Shown: positions 37,070-48,745, numbered from the stretch's first letter. The stretch is 64,000 bases of DNA from Paralvinella palmiformis (GCA_025642065.1 JAODUP010000126.1:564501-628500), one strand, 5' to 3'. Notes: generated by a model not told the origin, from the sequence alone. Numbers and translations: made by a program.

Positions 37070-37345
37070 TAGAGATAGAGAGATAGAGAGAGAGTGGGTG
37101 AGTGAGAGAGAGAGAGAGGAGGGAGGAGGAGGGAGAGAAAGAATGAGAGAGAGGGAGAACGTGAGAAAGATTGAGAGAATGAAAGAGATAGAGAGATGAA
37201 CGAACGTACATGCTTGGACGTCTTTTTGTATTCGCCCACGAAGTAATCCTTACAATTCTCATTAAGCATCACGTATCTCAGGTTATCAATCAATCAATCA
37301 ATCCAACAATCAATCAATTATTTCCATTAACCTTTATAAATTCTA
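36393..37345 (+). repeat. R6 repeat, copy b
   Basis: As at 15,413-16,260, with an additional left part (36,400-36,620: GACGTCACTTGAATAA, CTTCATCACGTGATA) also seen at 53,060-53,260. Contains (AT)n 37,021-37,065 and a GA-rich tract. Confidence 0.8.
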
Positions 37346-37765
37346 TATGCCCAAACACATAACTATCAAATCCTGTCAGGTTCTCATTTCTCTGGCTGAG
37401 TGAACCAGTCGTCACATGACCCGTGACCCTTCGGTTATGAGTCCTACACTCTAACTACGTCATCACTACATGATAAAAGCAACATCAGACGTCATCACGG
37501 TATTAATATTATGTTATTATTGTCTAATTATTATATAACGACCCATCATCAAATCCAGTCACAAAGCTACTTATCGATATATCACATCTAACCACTAAAA
37601 TACCATATGACGTCACTTGAATAATAAAAACAACCTTGACTTTAAAAACCAACCATGACTTCTTCATCACGTGACATAAAAGATAGTTTTATGAGAAGAC
37701 ACAATTCACTTTGTTCGTTTATCTTCTTTTTTCTCGTTATTATATCTTTTTAAGCTTGTATCATC
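37345..37765. repeat. Second S2 piece and repeated left part of R6
   Basis: 37,370-37,465 carries S2 blocks (CCTGTCAGGTTCTCATTTCT, CTTCGGTTATGAGTC). 37,490-37,700 repeats the left part of R6 (TATGACGTCACTTGAATAA, CTTGACT, TTCATCACGTGACAT) found about 1.08 kb earlier, so this is a partial tandem duplication. Confidence 0.7.
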
Positions 37766-38468
37766 GACGAAAAGAACTGACAGTAAATCTTCACAATAAT
37801 GTGTATCCTATAATAACTCTCTTTGTAATCAATTTATTAATTCTTTTTATAGATTAAGATAAATAAATCTCTCCTGATGTAACTGGACTCCAGTAACAAT
37901 TATATAATCTAGTGACCCAGAGTTTATGGAGTGGACTTGAGGATGATGAGGACTTGTAAATACGTGGATCTGAGGTAAAAATGGTTTAGAAATATAAGAC
38001 CTAGTTAATGTCGTAACAAATCAAAATATTTATATTAATATGAGGAAGACACTGTATTTCCTTCTTTTTCTCTGTTCTAATGGAGATTAACGGTGATTAT
38101 AGTTTGTTTATCAATGTTAATAATTAATTACGATTTATTAAGCCGCGGCAAAAGCCACAAAGCCGCATTTCGTTGTCAGTACTGATGACACGTTTTGTCT
38201 GAAGCCAGATATAAAAGGAATTTATATAATAAGTCTCGTACTAGGTAATAAAATATATTTTTGTCGAAGGAGAATAATGTTTTCAATTTTTTTATTCTGT
38301 TGCAATTTGCTTTTCTTCTCATATTTTGATGAATGGATACAATTACTGGATATCTATTGGTCGGAATGCAGTAGTACGAACCTGATAAAGGATTTAGATG
38401 GTAATAGTCTGTAGCCATTAGTAAACCCATTATACATTAAGATAATGGATAGATAACCCTCCCCCCTC

Positions 38469-39258
38469 AATTACCCCTAATGGGTCAGTAAAAAATCTAG
38501 GGGTTATTTTTGACCAATGTATTAACATGCATGAACATGTCACATCAGTATGCCGAGCTGCCTACTACCATCTTAAGAACATCCACTGTTTAAAAGCATT
38601 CTTGACACAAGAAGCACTTGTAACTGTAGTTCATGCCTTTGTTACATCTCGTATAGACTATTGTAACTCCCTGTTATATGGCATATCTGATTATAACATT
38701 AATCGCCTTCAGCGAATTCAGAATAGTGCAGCTCGCATTGTAACAAATACTAGAAAATATGATCATATCACCCCAATTCTACAAAAGCTACATTGGCTAC
38801 CTGTTAAACAGCGTATCCATTTCAAGATTTTGTTAATAATTCATAAATCTATTAATGATATGGCGCCAGAATACCTGTGTGAACTGGTTGCCATTAGAAA
38901 GTCATCCCGAAAACTCAGGTCATCCAGTCAGATACTAATGCAGGTGCCAGTGTCTCGGCTCAAGTGATATGGTGATTGTGCGTTTAGCGTTGCAGCCCCC
39001 ACTTTGTGGAAATGGTTGCTGGCAGATATTAAAAATATGTCGTCTCTTGGAAATTTTAAGTCTCTTCTAAAAACACACCTATTTGAGGTCGCTTTCACAG
39101 ATAAATAATTATTATCTTTTAAATCATTACAGGGTTTTTACAGACATATTATTTGGGGTATTATTATATTACATATTATTTGTACAGCGCCTTTGAATGG
39201 CTCCTGCTAGTAAGGGCGCTTTATTAAATATACATTATTATTATTATTATTATTATTA
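38469..39258 (+). mobile_element. 5'-truncated LINE inserted in R2
   Basis: Starts abruptly after CCCTCCCCCCTCA with VKNLGVIFDQ and a frame that runs 38,527-38,967: HVTSVCRAAYYHLKNI, VTSRIDYCNSLLYGI, LQRIQNSAARIVTNTRK, LQKLHWLPVKQRIHFKILL, DMAPEYLCEL. This is the thumb and C-terminal region of an L2/CR1-like LINE. One TGA at 38,965-38,967 interrupts it; the frame then continues YGDCAFSVAAPTLWKWL and KSLLKTHLFEVAF to a natural stop. The 3' UTR has the GTACAGCGCCTTTGAATGGC and GGGCGCTTTATTAAATATAC blocks and ends in (ATT)n. The left arm shows the uninterrupted site near 3,262. The insert is younger than the duplication. Confidence 0.9.
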
Positions 39259-39394
39259 TATAGACTGATGATAATACATTATTTGTTGTCGTCGACTATT
39301 GTCATAATAAGATTATGTGTATAAATGATAGATTCTTGTCAGTTAATGGCTGATAATGTATATTTAGCTAAATAAGCTACTAACATGAATATCA

Positions 39395-39399
<5 letters not shown>

Positions 39400-39432
<33 letters not shown>

Positions 39433-39673
39433 GTGTGTGTGTGTGTATGTGTGTGTGCCCCTCTCTACTCCTCCCCATCCCACCTCTCCTCCCAAGAAAA
39501 TAAACCTAAATGTACTTCAAATGAATTAGGCGTAGCTTCCTATTTGACAATTGATATATCGATATCTCATTGCTTTACAAACATAGTAACGGTTGGTTGA
39601 GATTTTTGTGTTTCGGGCGATTGTGTGTGTGTGTGTGTGTGTGTGTGTCACCCTCTCTCTTCCCTCTCTCCTT

Positions 39674-39722
<49 letters not shown>
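39400..39722. repeat. (CT)n, (GT)n and (AT)n microsatellites with unassigned spacer
   Basis: (CT)n 39,401-39,429, (GT)n 39,430-39,457, unassigned 39,458-39,620, (TG)n 39,622-39,648, (AT)n 39,678-39,721. This corresponds to the longer block 2,271-3,120 of the other arm, so the simple-sequence content has diverged strongly. Confidence 0.9.
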
Positions 39723-39724
<2 letters not shown>

Positions 39725-39975
39725 ATTCTGTGTGTGTTTTAGGGTAGATAGTAAGAGGCAACAGGCACAGAGCATCAACATATCTAAACATCCTTCGAAA
39801 CCTACCTCCATAAATTACAACTATACATACATTAATCTAAAATTAAAATGTTCCATACCTCCACATATTGATAAATGTGTGCGTATACCTAAGCATGTGT
39901 CTGGTCTACTCATCAGCCTGTGGGAACCAGCTAATTCGCTTTTCGTACGCGACAAATATGTCACGCCCACAGGAA

Positions 39976-40917
39976 AGCGGCTACATGCAGGCTACGTACA
40001 AAAAGCGGAAGCACGTAAAAACATACCATTTGATACCACAGCTCGCAACAAACAACACGTGCGTGTGGTTCAATGGTGACTTGCTACATACATATCATAA
40101 ACTATTTTGACACCACAGTTTACATTCAACAGTAATTTTCTGTGGTCCAAAAGAAACCTGTATATAAAGCATTTCGACACCTCAGATGCTGACCTCAGCT
40201 TTATTCTGGGTTCGAATAACTAAATAAATCCTACCTATATGAACTATATATATCGGTACACGTCCCATTAGACTGGCGTCGAAGTTCTTCTCTAACTTAA
40301 GTGAAAAGTCAGGCCTTTTATATACCCTCAGCGTGTTAACAAACATTACAGTTTGTTCATAACAAAGAGAATGTACACTAACTCAGTATGGACTCACTGA
40401 AGCGATTTAACTAAAATATAAACAAAGTAGCAATACCGCACAATATAATTAATTACCGTTAAAATTGAGAAAAATGAAAGAAAAAAAATTCTCAAATAAT
40501 CCAGAAGAGGATAATCTAAATATAAACAAGAAACTATGATTAAAACAAAACCAGGCTTTGTGTCGAACACTACGACCAAGAAAGATTAAACCTAAAATGG
40601 AGAGATAAAATATTAGTATACAGTATGAATAATGTATGAATAATATAAGCATAAATCAGAATAAATTCAGATTAATACTAATAGCAGCGATATAACACGA
40701 CTCAACCCAATAGCAACGACCAGTTTCGACCTATTCAAGTTTTCATCAGGTTGCATAGAATGTCTGTAGCTATCTATCTATCTATCTTTCTGTTGACCCA
40801 TCTATTTATCTATCTATCTACCCATCTATCTCTCTCTATCTACACATTTATCTTTCTATATATATTTGTATCTATATCTATTTATCTATATACCTTTCTA
40901 CCTATTTATCTGTATAT
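39976..40917. other. Segment present in the right arm only
   Basis: Begins where the two arms part company after CACGCCCACAGG and ends where they rejoin at TATATCACTCATATATCACT. The first 40 bases (AAAGCGGCTACATGC, GTACAAAAAGCGG) resemble the continuation of motif R3 at 60,030-60,060, so the left arm may have lost DNA here. 40,770-40,920 is degenerate TATC microsatellite. No gene is recognised. Confidence 0.5.
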
Positions 40918-41275
40918 ATCACTCATATATCACTCATCCTTAATAAATATGTTATATGACTGTCTCTTTTCTATCCATCTGTATGTTAACTGTAATTATA
41001 GACTCATCTAATCCGGATCTGACCTACTACCTTCGGTCGACATCAAAGTCAAAACCAGAAAATGAGCGAAACAAAACAAATGGTTGTCGAGATGAAGGAA
41101 AGACTGAGCCGATGACATCACAGAGATGAGACATGTGTCTAAAGGATTTGGTCATCTTCACTTCCTTTTACAGTCATTCAGCATTGAAGTATTCGATTCC
41201 ACGAAGAACGTATTTTTGAGCTTTCTGTCCCCATGTCCTCAATAATGGCTCCCAAAATAAACAGGAATAGACCCA

Positions 41276-41417
41276 CTGCATGATGACGTCAAAAATCAAA
41301 ACAAACCAGGCACGCTTTGCATTGTGGGATTTATACGGGGGTGTCTGCTGAGCAATAATACCGTGATAATCCCGCCATTTTAAGCTTAAACGTCAGTGTT
41401 CTGGATCTGTTATAATC
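41276..41417 (+). promoter_or_regulatory. Promoter-like stretch with CRE and ZNF143/THAP11-type sites
   Basis: Within 140 bases upstream of the THAP start codon are a perfect palindromic cAMP-response-type element TGACGTCA (41,284-41,291) and GCATTGTGGGA (41,319-41,329), whose complement TCCCACAATGC fits the TCCCAnnATGC core bound by ZNF143 and THAP11 in animals. The stretch is also richer in G and C than its surroundings. Site calls are pattern matches only. Confidence 0.4.
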
Positions 41418-41572
41418 ATGCCAAAAACTAACTGCTGCGTGCCGTATTGTCATGCTACTAGTGAGCGACATACACATTTAAGTTGGCATGTGTTGCCGCG
41501 GGATGAAACGATGAGAAAGCTTAGGATTATTTTAATTCGAAACGACAATCTGTCACTTCGAAGGGAACGGCG
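41418..41572 (+). CDS. THAP zinc-finger first exon (partial gene)
   Basis: ATG at 41,418 opens MPKTNCCVPYCHATSERHTH followed by LSWHVLPRDETMRKL and RIILIRNDNLSLRRE. This is the start of a THAP DNA-binding domain: the Cys pair with four residues between them, the LSxH-LP-D stretch, and the RN-D segment. The frame would end at a TGA at 41,586-41,588, but a canonical splice donor GTATGT at 41,573 offers an exon end at 41,572. The expected next part, with the Cys-x2-His of the C2CH finger in a VCS-HF-like motif, is not seen downstream within the insert. So this is either exon 1 of a real gene whose exon 2 lies farther away or was left behind, or a pseudogene. THAP domains occur in host transcription factors and in P-element-type transposases. 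Its frame is too short to appear in ordinary long-frame scans. Confidence 0.6.
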
Positions 41573-42457
41573 GTATGTCACTCTGTGATAATGTGATCTC
41601 CAATTTCGTCTTCGAGGATGTCGAAGAACCTACTACGAAAAGACCCCAACAATATTCTCTTGGATACCAGAATGGACGGGTCTGATAAAAAAAGTATAAT
41701 AAGAAAGTGACAGATGAATGTTCAGCATTGATGAACGATCACCGGTAGAGTAGATCTACAACTCTGCTTTGAGACCAAAAAAGTTGTGCTACACAAACAC
41801 AATGATATTATATAATATAGGGTGGGAGGGGGTGTTAATCTGATCATGATAAAAAATACTATATTTTACATGATATGAGATTAGAAAGATTCTGTATAAA
41901 TAACATAACTGTAATTTTAATGGCCAGTTATGTGTAATAAAACACTCATAATTTATGTTTGGCACCAAAGTTCTACCTGAAACAGTGAAAGAAGAAAGGA
42001 ACAAATAAAGTGTAATTTACCAATATTAATATCCATAAGTTTATAGATAATAATATTGGTAAATAAAGTGTAATTTACCATATTATTATCCATAAATAAT
42101 AAGTGAAATTTACCAATATACTAGACTATTTTTCAAATTTTACCAGTCTTTGTTATGTGCAGTGATAACTATTGTACTATGGTTTACAATGTTGAAAACC
42201 ACACTTCACTATCATTTTTTATAGTAACGATGACAGACGATTAGCATATATAGTTATAATCTGATTTTGAGTTTTGGAATACAATTTTACACATCAAAGA
42301 CTTCGAATATCACGATCTCGAGATAATGGAGTAATGGTTACTTTGTGATATTTTTAAGTGTTTTCAAACATTGTTGCAGCATGTTTTACATTTTACATTA
42401 TTTGATATTATGTTTGGTGTTTGTTGATGTAGTTTGAAGTTATTTTGTTTCATTGAT

Positions 42458-42531
<74 letters not shown>

Positions 42532-43273
42532 TATTAATGTATTTTGTCCAGATACACAACTTGCTATTAAATATTATTATGACAACTAGCTTTAAGATAT
42601 TTGTTGTAGGTTGTTGTATTTATGATTGGTTGTGTCATGATCTATTTTGAAGACATGGGATGCTGATCTTCACTTTTCCGTTTCAGATAAAGCGTTGCTA
42701 AATTCCATTGTTATAATAAGTCAGGCACAAATAACAGACTTAAAAATGGCATAACTCCCCCAATATATAAGATTGAGGTATAATGTATGCACCATTTCCA
42801 TTTTAATCACCTTTTCACTGATGTATAGTTTGTATTGTTTATCTTTTATAACAAATGTAGGAATAAATCCTGTCCTAAATATAAAATCATCATCACTACC
42901 CTCCAATATTGACAGTCTCAATATGTCAAACTTCCTCAGAGATTATAATGTGTTTTTTTTACATTGTTCCTTATAGCCTTTCAACAATTTGAGCACTACA
43001 AGTATTAGACACTTTACACCAATCATGTTGTAGATGGTCTTCCATCACAGAACATTGATGTCTTCATTGTATCGTCTTATCTACAACAAGTGAAACAATT
43101 TTGGAATGAAATGATTTGTTATTATTACATTATCACTTTTTGAAATTGGTTAAAATGGTGCATGTTAACAACATGACATACTGAAATAAAACATGTGTTG
43201 ATATCGTAAAATTTTGTTTGAACTCATTGAACCAAAAAAACACGTATTTCCTAAAAAATAAATTCCTAATATA

Positions 43274-43322
<49 letters not shown>

Positions 43323-43385
43323 CAAATGGTACGTAATGATGGTTTGTTATTTCCATCCATAACTATCTGAGGTCAACCCATCATA
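41573..43385. other. Interior of the THAP-bearing insert, no further exon recognised
   Basis: AT-rich. 42,005-42,125 has three imperfect units of GTGTAATTTACCAATATTA. (AT)n lies at 42,465-42,528 and 43,271-43,319. The minus frame 42,721-42,921 and plus frame 42,773-42,976 overlap on opposite strands and have no recognisable domain. Confidence 0.5.
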
Positions 43386-43508
43386 CTAACTGTTAGATTC
43401 AGATGGATTTTTGCCACGCGGCTCCTCAATGTCAGTAATAGATGAGGATGGTGTTTCGGGAGTCTCACCACACACAGCCTCAACATACTGAATTGGTTCA
43501 TTGCACAC
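43386..43508 (-). CDS. Terminal-exon-like frame, unassigned
   Basis: On the minus strand a pyrimidine-rich acceptor (TGTTATTTTCAG) is followed by 40 codons, VCNEPIQYVEAVCGETPETP then SSSITDIEEPRGKNPSESNS, and a TAG stop at 43,386-43,388. Codon use and the acidic Ser/Pro/Glu-rich composition look like the C-terminus of a real protein rather than random AT-rich DNA. It lies on the opposite strand from the THAP exon in the same insert, so the two are not parts of one gene as they now stand. I cannot name the protein. Confidence 0.35.
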   Translation of the reverse strand: MCNEPIQYVEAVCGETPETPSSSITDIEEPRGKNPSESNS

Positions 43509-45061
43509 CTGAAAATAACATTGAGAAAATCTATTATAAGTCTATAGTTATACAGAAAGTAGGTAGTGGTTGGCATTAACTTGAAAAGGGGGATTTGATA
43601 AACTGATATGTTTAAAAAATACATATATCAAAAGTAATTTAGTTTATATTACGTGTAGTCATGTACATCTGGATCATTGTCTCTGCCTTCTCTCCATTTA
43701 GATCGCATGATGTTCCTAAATCGTTAGTAATTGTTGGAATTCAGAACAACAGGCGGATTGTGGCGTCAGGATCAACATCCCTATTGGCTGTTTTATAGTT
43801 CATGGTGTCTGTCAAGAAATCGGTAAACATACCCGAAGGATTTCATCATCATTGTGATAATGACTAAATGTTATTTGTTTGTTTGTTATAATGTTTTGTT
43901 ATCAGATATTTTTATCTTCCTAGTTTGAGTTTGAGGACACTAAATGACCTAAATTGTGCCGATGTGTCGTTAAACAACATTCATACATCGTCTATCTAGT
44001 TTGAGTCTAGATTGAGGTCATTTAGTTAATTTAACAAAAAGACGAAATCTGCTAGAAATAAAAGATAAAATAATTCTGGCCATCCACCAGAAAGATAGAT
44101 AATAATTGTTTTGTTGAAGATTCTAGGGAAATGTTCACATTTATTACAGATATAATTATATAAATCTCTTCTAAATATTCAAAATATCAAAGAAATAATA
44201 ATTGTATGAATTTCTCACAGTCAGTTTGTGAGACGAATGGCCAAATGAGGATATTGTACATAATTGTGTCTAAACACTAACAATATCACAAAACATATCA
44301 ACGATTTGTTCTTCTAAGTGAGATATGTTCATAGGAAGTCATCCTTGTCTATATGTCAAAAGCGTGTCTCGCGGCGACTAACAAAGTCACTCAGTCAGTC
44401 TAGGTGTGAGTTATAATAACCGGTTATCACTCATGTTAGTTTGGGCTTTGTGTAATTTATTGGCGGTTTAATCTTTAAATAAAATATCAAGATAAGATTA
44501 TTCTCCGATTTTCTAACATGATCTCACATCCTTGAAATAGAGAATCCCACTTCTGTACCAAAACATATCCGTTATAGCTACGACTTTCTCTATTTGCCGA
44601 TAGGGGCGCTGCGATATTTGAATGTTTTCTCCCACCAATCGGAGTCCGCAAAACTTCTGGTTTCTACATACACTTTTACATAGATAGATACATATCCATT
44701 TACGTACATACCCATATACAGACATACACATATACATATATATTCACATACATATATACTCACCTACATATATACTCACCTCATACGTACATACAATACC
44801 TTTTTATTATTTAATCTTCTTTAAATACATCCCATTCAAGTGTTTTGTTTGTCTTCTTTCGTCTCTGTCCTGGGGAGAGAAGTATCATATGATATTATTA
44901 TATGTCCAGGGACGTTCAGGAAGACAACTTTTATCGGCTATACAGGTCCTCCACTTTGTTTATATTATATCATATCGCATCATATCATATCATATGTCAT
45001 ATATCATATGATATCATATAATAAAATATCATATCATATACAAATGATATCAACATTCGGC

Positions 45062-45166
45062 TTCTCAGATGGCGCAATGATAACAGTACACCGCTACAAA
45101 CCTTCAGGTTAAAGTTCGAATCCGATTCATACCTGTGTTTGTTTCCCTATGGAATCATCCATATAT
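45062..45166 (+). mobile_element. SINE S3 fragment in the right arm
   Basis: Mirror copy of 27-133: TTCTCAGATGGCGCAATGAT, then AAAGTTCGAATCCG and TTTCCCTATGGAATCA. Confidence 0.6.
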
Positions 45167-45177
45167 TCACATATACA

Positions 45178-45180
<3 letters not shown>

Positions 45181-45224
<44 letters not shown>

Positions 45225-45309
45225 CCACATTTTTAATATCACACACATCCATGCACACTCGCCCATTCAGACAGACAGACAGACAGACAGACAGATACGC
45301 AGACACACA

Positions 45310-45349
<40 letters not shown>

Positions 45350-45378
45350 TTATATATATTTTTTTTGTGTGTAACCAT

Positions 45379-45430
<52 letters not shown>
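45181..45430. repeat. (AT)n arrays with GACA cluster
   Basis: (AT)n at 45,183-45,220, GACA units 45,270-45,296, (AT)n 45,313-45,343 and 45,382-45,427. 45,431-45,700 is unassigned. Confidence 0.95.
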
Positions 45431-45713
45431 ATGTACTATATAATTGTAATTGTTGAGCACCTATCAGAGGTAATAATAAAGTGTCAAATAATTACTTATC
45501 TCTCATAAAGAATGACCTAGTTTATGCTCTCATGGGATCTAAGTAAATGTATAAGTCAATGAATGAATGTCAAATTGAACTTTTTGATGGATAAATCTTA
45601 GATCCTATTAATAAAATTTCATTGACGTCAAGTGTTAAGACTATCGTGTGATTGGTGGACAAAAACAGTTGAGGCTTCCCGATTTACCAACGTCAAGGCT
45701 ACATGAAGAACTC

Positions 45714-45832
45714 AATCACTCACTCACTCACTCACTCACTCACTCACTCACTCACTCACTCACTCACTCACTCACCACTCACTCACTCACTCACTCACTC
45801 ACTCACTCACTCAATCAATCAATCAATCAATC
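45714..45832. repeat. (TCAC)n then (AATC)n microsatellite
   Basis: About 24 TCAC units with one CACCAC break, then AATC units. The 77-codon frame over it reads the repeat. Confidence 0.95.
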
Positions 45833-45989
45833 AGTCTTCAAAATAACGCCCCACCCTGAATCAGTCAGTCACTCACTCTAGGAACTTCCGACGGTGCAAT
45901 ATCTGGAACACTGCTCTGTAAACTCGTCAAACTGTCCGATCAAATCCGGATCACCCCTGTGTTTGCGGGTTTCGATTTTCCAGACAAAC

Positions 45990-46188
45990 CCCTCAAATAA
46001 ACCGACTCGCTCGCGTATTAACAGAGCTAAATGGCGACATACCGAGAATGAGGCAAGTCACTTCTCAGAAACAACAACAAATACTCCAAGCGATAATAGG
46101 GCGAACGGAATGTGTGTCAAATCCGTGACGTAACAAATACATACGGATCGGCGGCGGCGAGTACGGCGGCTGTTTGGTGAAATTTGTC
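45990..46188 (+). promoter_or_regulatory. CpG-rich, promoter-like stretch
   Basis: Unusually many CpG dinucleotides for this window (CCGACTCGCTCGCG, GGATCGGCGGCGGCGAG, TACGGCGG), with a CRE-like TGACGTAA at 46,126-46,133. It lies directly upstream of the 54-codon frame at 46,189. CpG-rich 5' ends are common for broadly expressed invertebrate genes. Confidence 0.35.
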
Positions 46189-46353
46189 ATGACCTCCTCA
46201 TCCTCCTCAGTGGTCTCATGTTATTGTTGTAGTAGGAATGGACATCTGTCTATAAACAGTCAACAAACACCGATCGTGGTGGGAGATGAGGTGGAGATCA
46301 GGAAGGAGATGCTACATCAGATAATGGAGTACTTACTCCGGTCGAGACAGTAG
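46189..46353 (+). CDS. Short frame downstream of the CpG-rich stretch, possible first exon
   Basis: ATG at 46,189, 54 codons, stop TAG at 46,351-46,353. It begins MTSSSSSVVSCYCCSRNGHL and ends VEIRKEMLHQIMEYLLRSRQ; the second half is predicted to be an amphipathic helix. Non-simple codon use contrasts with the AT-rich surroundings. The frame stops within a few bases of the start of the S1 SINE (46,355), so the stop may belong to the insertion junction and the original exon may have been longer. I do not recognise a family. Confidence 0.4.
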   Translation: MTSSSSSVVSCYCCSRNGHLSINSQQTPIVVGDEVEIRKEMLHQIMEYLLRSRQ

Positions 46354-46354
46354 G

Positions 46355-46543
46355 GGGCGCCTCCGTGGTCTAATTGTTAGCGCTTTGGACCACAGATCAC
46401 TACCACCTGAGTTCGAATCTTGGCATGGGCACATCTAAAGGGTGTTTCATCTTTGACTTCGCTTCATTACCTTTGGAGGTCGCTCGGCCCTTTTAGCCTA
46501 CTTTGTGAACAACAGTGGCCGTAAAACATCAATCATCAATCAC
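46355..46543 (+). mobile_element. SINE S1, copy d, full length
   Basis: GGCGCCTCCGTGGTCTAATT, B-box-like GAGTTCGAATCTTGG, central domain TTCATCTTTGACTTCGCTTC and ATTACCTTTGGAGGTCGCTC, and tail AAAACATCAATCATCAATCA. The best copy in the window. 46,544-46,957 is unassigned. Confidence 0.9.
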
Positions 46544-46957
46544 CATGGAGACAGTATAAGATATAACACTAAGTCACATGGTCTCTTTAATACGATCGAC
46601 TTTATTATACTTGGTCAAACTATGTCTTCTAAGTTCGAGTCCGGCTTAAAGCTGTGTTTGCTGGATTTGATTTCCTAGGCAGTCGTCTCGCGGCAATATG
46701 TCACCGGGTCTATTTAGCGCTGAGGTTAGACACTACAACCCATAACTCAACCCATCCAGGTGACAATCGCTTTGTTCACAATATTCTTCCTTCAGTTTTT
46801 CTTCATTTGAGACAAAGAAACAATAAAATACAATATACAAAATCTATATAACAATAAACATTTATCTGTTCTAATTAATCAAAATTAGTTTATTAACAAA
46901 TCTTACTGGTGGTGATAACAATTAATATCAATCAAAATATAAACTGTATTCTGAACT

Positions 46958-46986
46958 TTTATTATTATTATTATTACTATTATTAA

Positions 46987-47085
<99 letters not shown>

Positions 47086-48400
47086 ATAATTTGTATTAGG
47101 TAAACAAATATATATGTCCTTGTTATGTTTTGTGATATTGTTAGTGTTTTAATACACGTATGTACAATAATCCATATTTCACCATCCATCTCCAAGTTAA
47201 TTGTGAAAAATTCGTCCAAATATTATTTTTCTGATCTATTTTTAACATTTAGAAGATATTTATATTCAGAGCAGCTATTTGTATTTGTATTTTTATTATG
47301 TTAGTTTTATGTCGGTAATAAATTTCAACATTTCCCTAGAATTTCCAACAAAATAATTAATATCTATCTTTCTGATATAATGTCAAAAATATTTTCTCTT
47401 ATTTTCGATCTGACGACGTCTTTTTGTTGAAGTAAAGTTTCTCAGTCTCTAAATGACCTCAATTTTGTACGTTTATCTTTGATAATCTCCGAGAAACCAG
47501 AAATATAAAATGTCTGATAAATACAAACAAATAACTTCTAGTTATTGTCACAATGATGAACAAATCCTTCCGTAATTACTGACCACTCCAGGACAGATAA
47601 AGTAGACTATAAAAACAGTCATTAAGGATCTTGATCAAGATCAGACGTAGATATCCAGATCAAAATGATCCTTGTGGCTGTCGTAGTCCTGTAATCAATC
47701 ATCTTTCATTTGTCTTCACCGAACTATGACAGGATTTAATTTACTCCCAATTCCTGTTAATTTTTGGCGGCCATTATTGACGTCGCGGAGACAAAAAGCT
47801 CAAAAGATGCTCTCATCACAGAATCGAATACGTCAATGTTGGATGAATGCCAAAAAAAGATGACCAAATCCTTTAGACTGATGTGTCACCTTTGTGATAC
47901 CATCAGATCTGATTTTTTCATCCTGTCATCAACCTTTTTTGTTTTGTTTCACACATTCTCATTTCGGATTTTATATTTGACGACAACAGTACGTCAGATC
48001 CGGATTAGATGGGACTCTCCTTGTTACAGTCGACAGACAGACAGACAGACGGACCACAGACAATAACACATTTAAGTGGTATCTAGTTAGAATGAGGAAC
48101 ATATGACGGATTATGGGAGATAGTGTCAACAAATACTTTTATTATTTATGTGTTCTAGGTGTATAACTCTTGTCTAACTTGTCGTTTATTAGTAGACACC
48201 ATAAATGTTTTTGTTTGATGATAAACGATTGTTTAACGAGATAGGATGTCGTTCTTTGTTGGACGAGAGATAGGTTTGTGACTCGTCTTCAGTCAAATTA
48301 TATAGTTTCGTCTTTACAGATGATCTACATATCAGTTTGTGAAGTTTGCCTTTGTTGGTGACACTAATGGGATGTCGCCATAGATAAATCGTGTCGTGTC
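46958..48400 (-). repeat. R1 repeat, copy g, with (ATT)n at its outer end
   Basis: (ATT)n at 46,958-47,081 joins ACCATATAATTTGTATTAGG, the outer R1 end seen with (TAA)n at 15,110-15,183. The core follows, then the inner extension 48,060-48,400. Paired inversely with 51,045-51,960. Confidence 0.8.
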
Positions 48401-48745
48401 GGATGGGTTGGTGGGTGGCTCTGTGGGTGTACGTGTGCATGGATGGATGGATGGATCGATGGATGGATGGATGGATGGATAGATGGATGGATGGATGGAT
48501 GGATGGATGAACAGACAGACAGACAGACAGAGACAGAGGCAGGGAGAGAGAGATACGCTGCAGGGCTGATTTTCATGTTAAATGTATTAACCAAACATAC
48601 ATTACCACTCACTTATTAGGAATCCTGCAGCATGTATACACAGAATAACGCCAAAGTAAACACTAACAAAGCTCAGCTTCTGTTTTATTATAACAATAAG
48701 TAGACAACAAACCTTCTGTCGATAGGAGAGGAAGTCGCAATATTG
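48400..48745. repeat. (GGAT)n microsatellite and unassigned flank
   Basis: GGAT units 48,438-48,508, GACA units 48,511-48,532, then GA-rich. 48,541-48,745 has no feature. Confidence 0.85.

Larger units (their letters stand above)
40918..44320 (+). repeat. R1 repeat, copy f, split by a 2.4-kb insert
   Basis: R1 core 40,990-41,270 stops at AAATAAACAGGAAT; the rest resumes at CTGGATCATTGTCTCTGCC near 43,668 and runs to CACAAAACATATCAACGA near 44,305. Relative to copy a, about 104 bases (the equivalent of 1,527-1,630) are missing at the junction. Confidence 0.85.
37765..45190 (-). repeat. Right arm of the large inverted duplication
   Basis: Reverse complement of 1-3,950, with insertions. From the inner end: R2 copy c (37,765-38,468 and 39,258-39,395), the LINE at 38,469-39,258, microsatellites, R3 and flank (39,720-39,975), an extra segment of about 0.94 kb (39,976-40,917), R1 part one (40,918-41,270), the 2.4-kb THAP-bearing insert (41,271-43,668), R1 part two, and the outer flank with R8 and S3. 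Confidence 0.9.
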
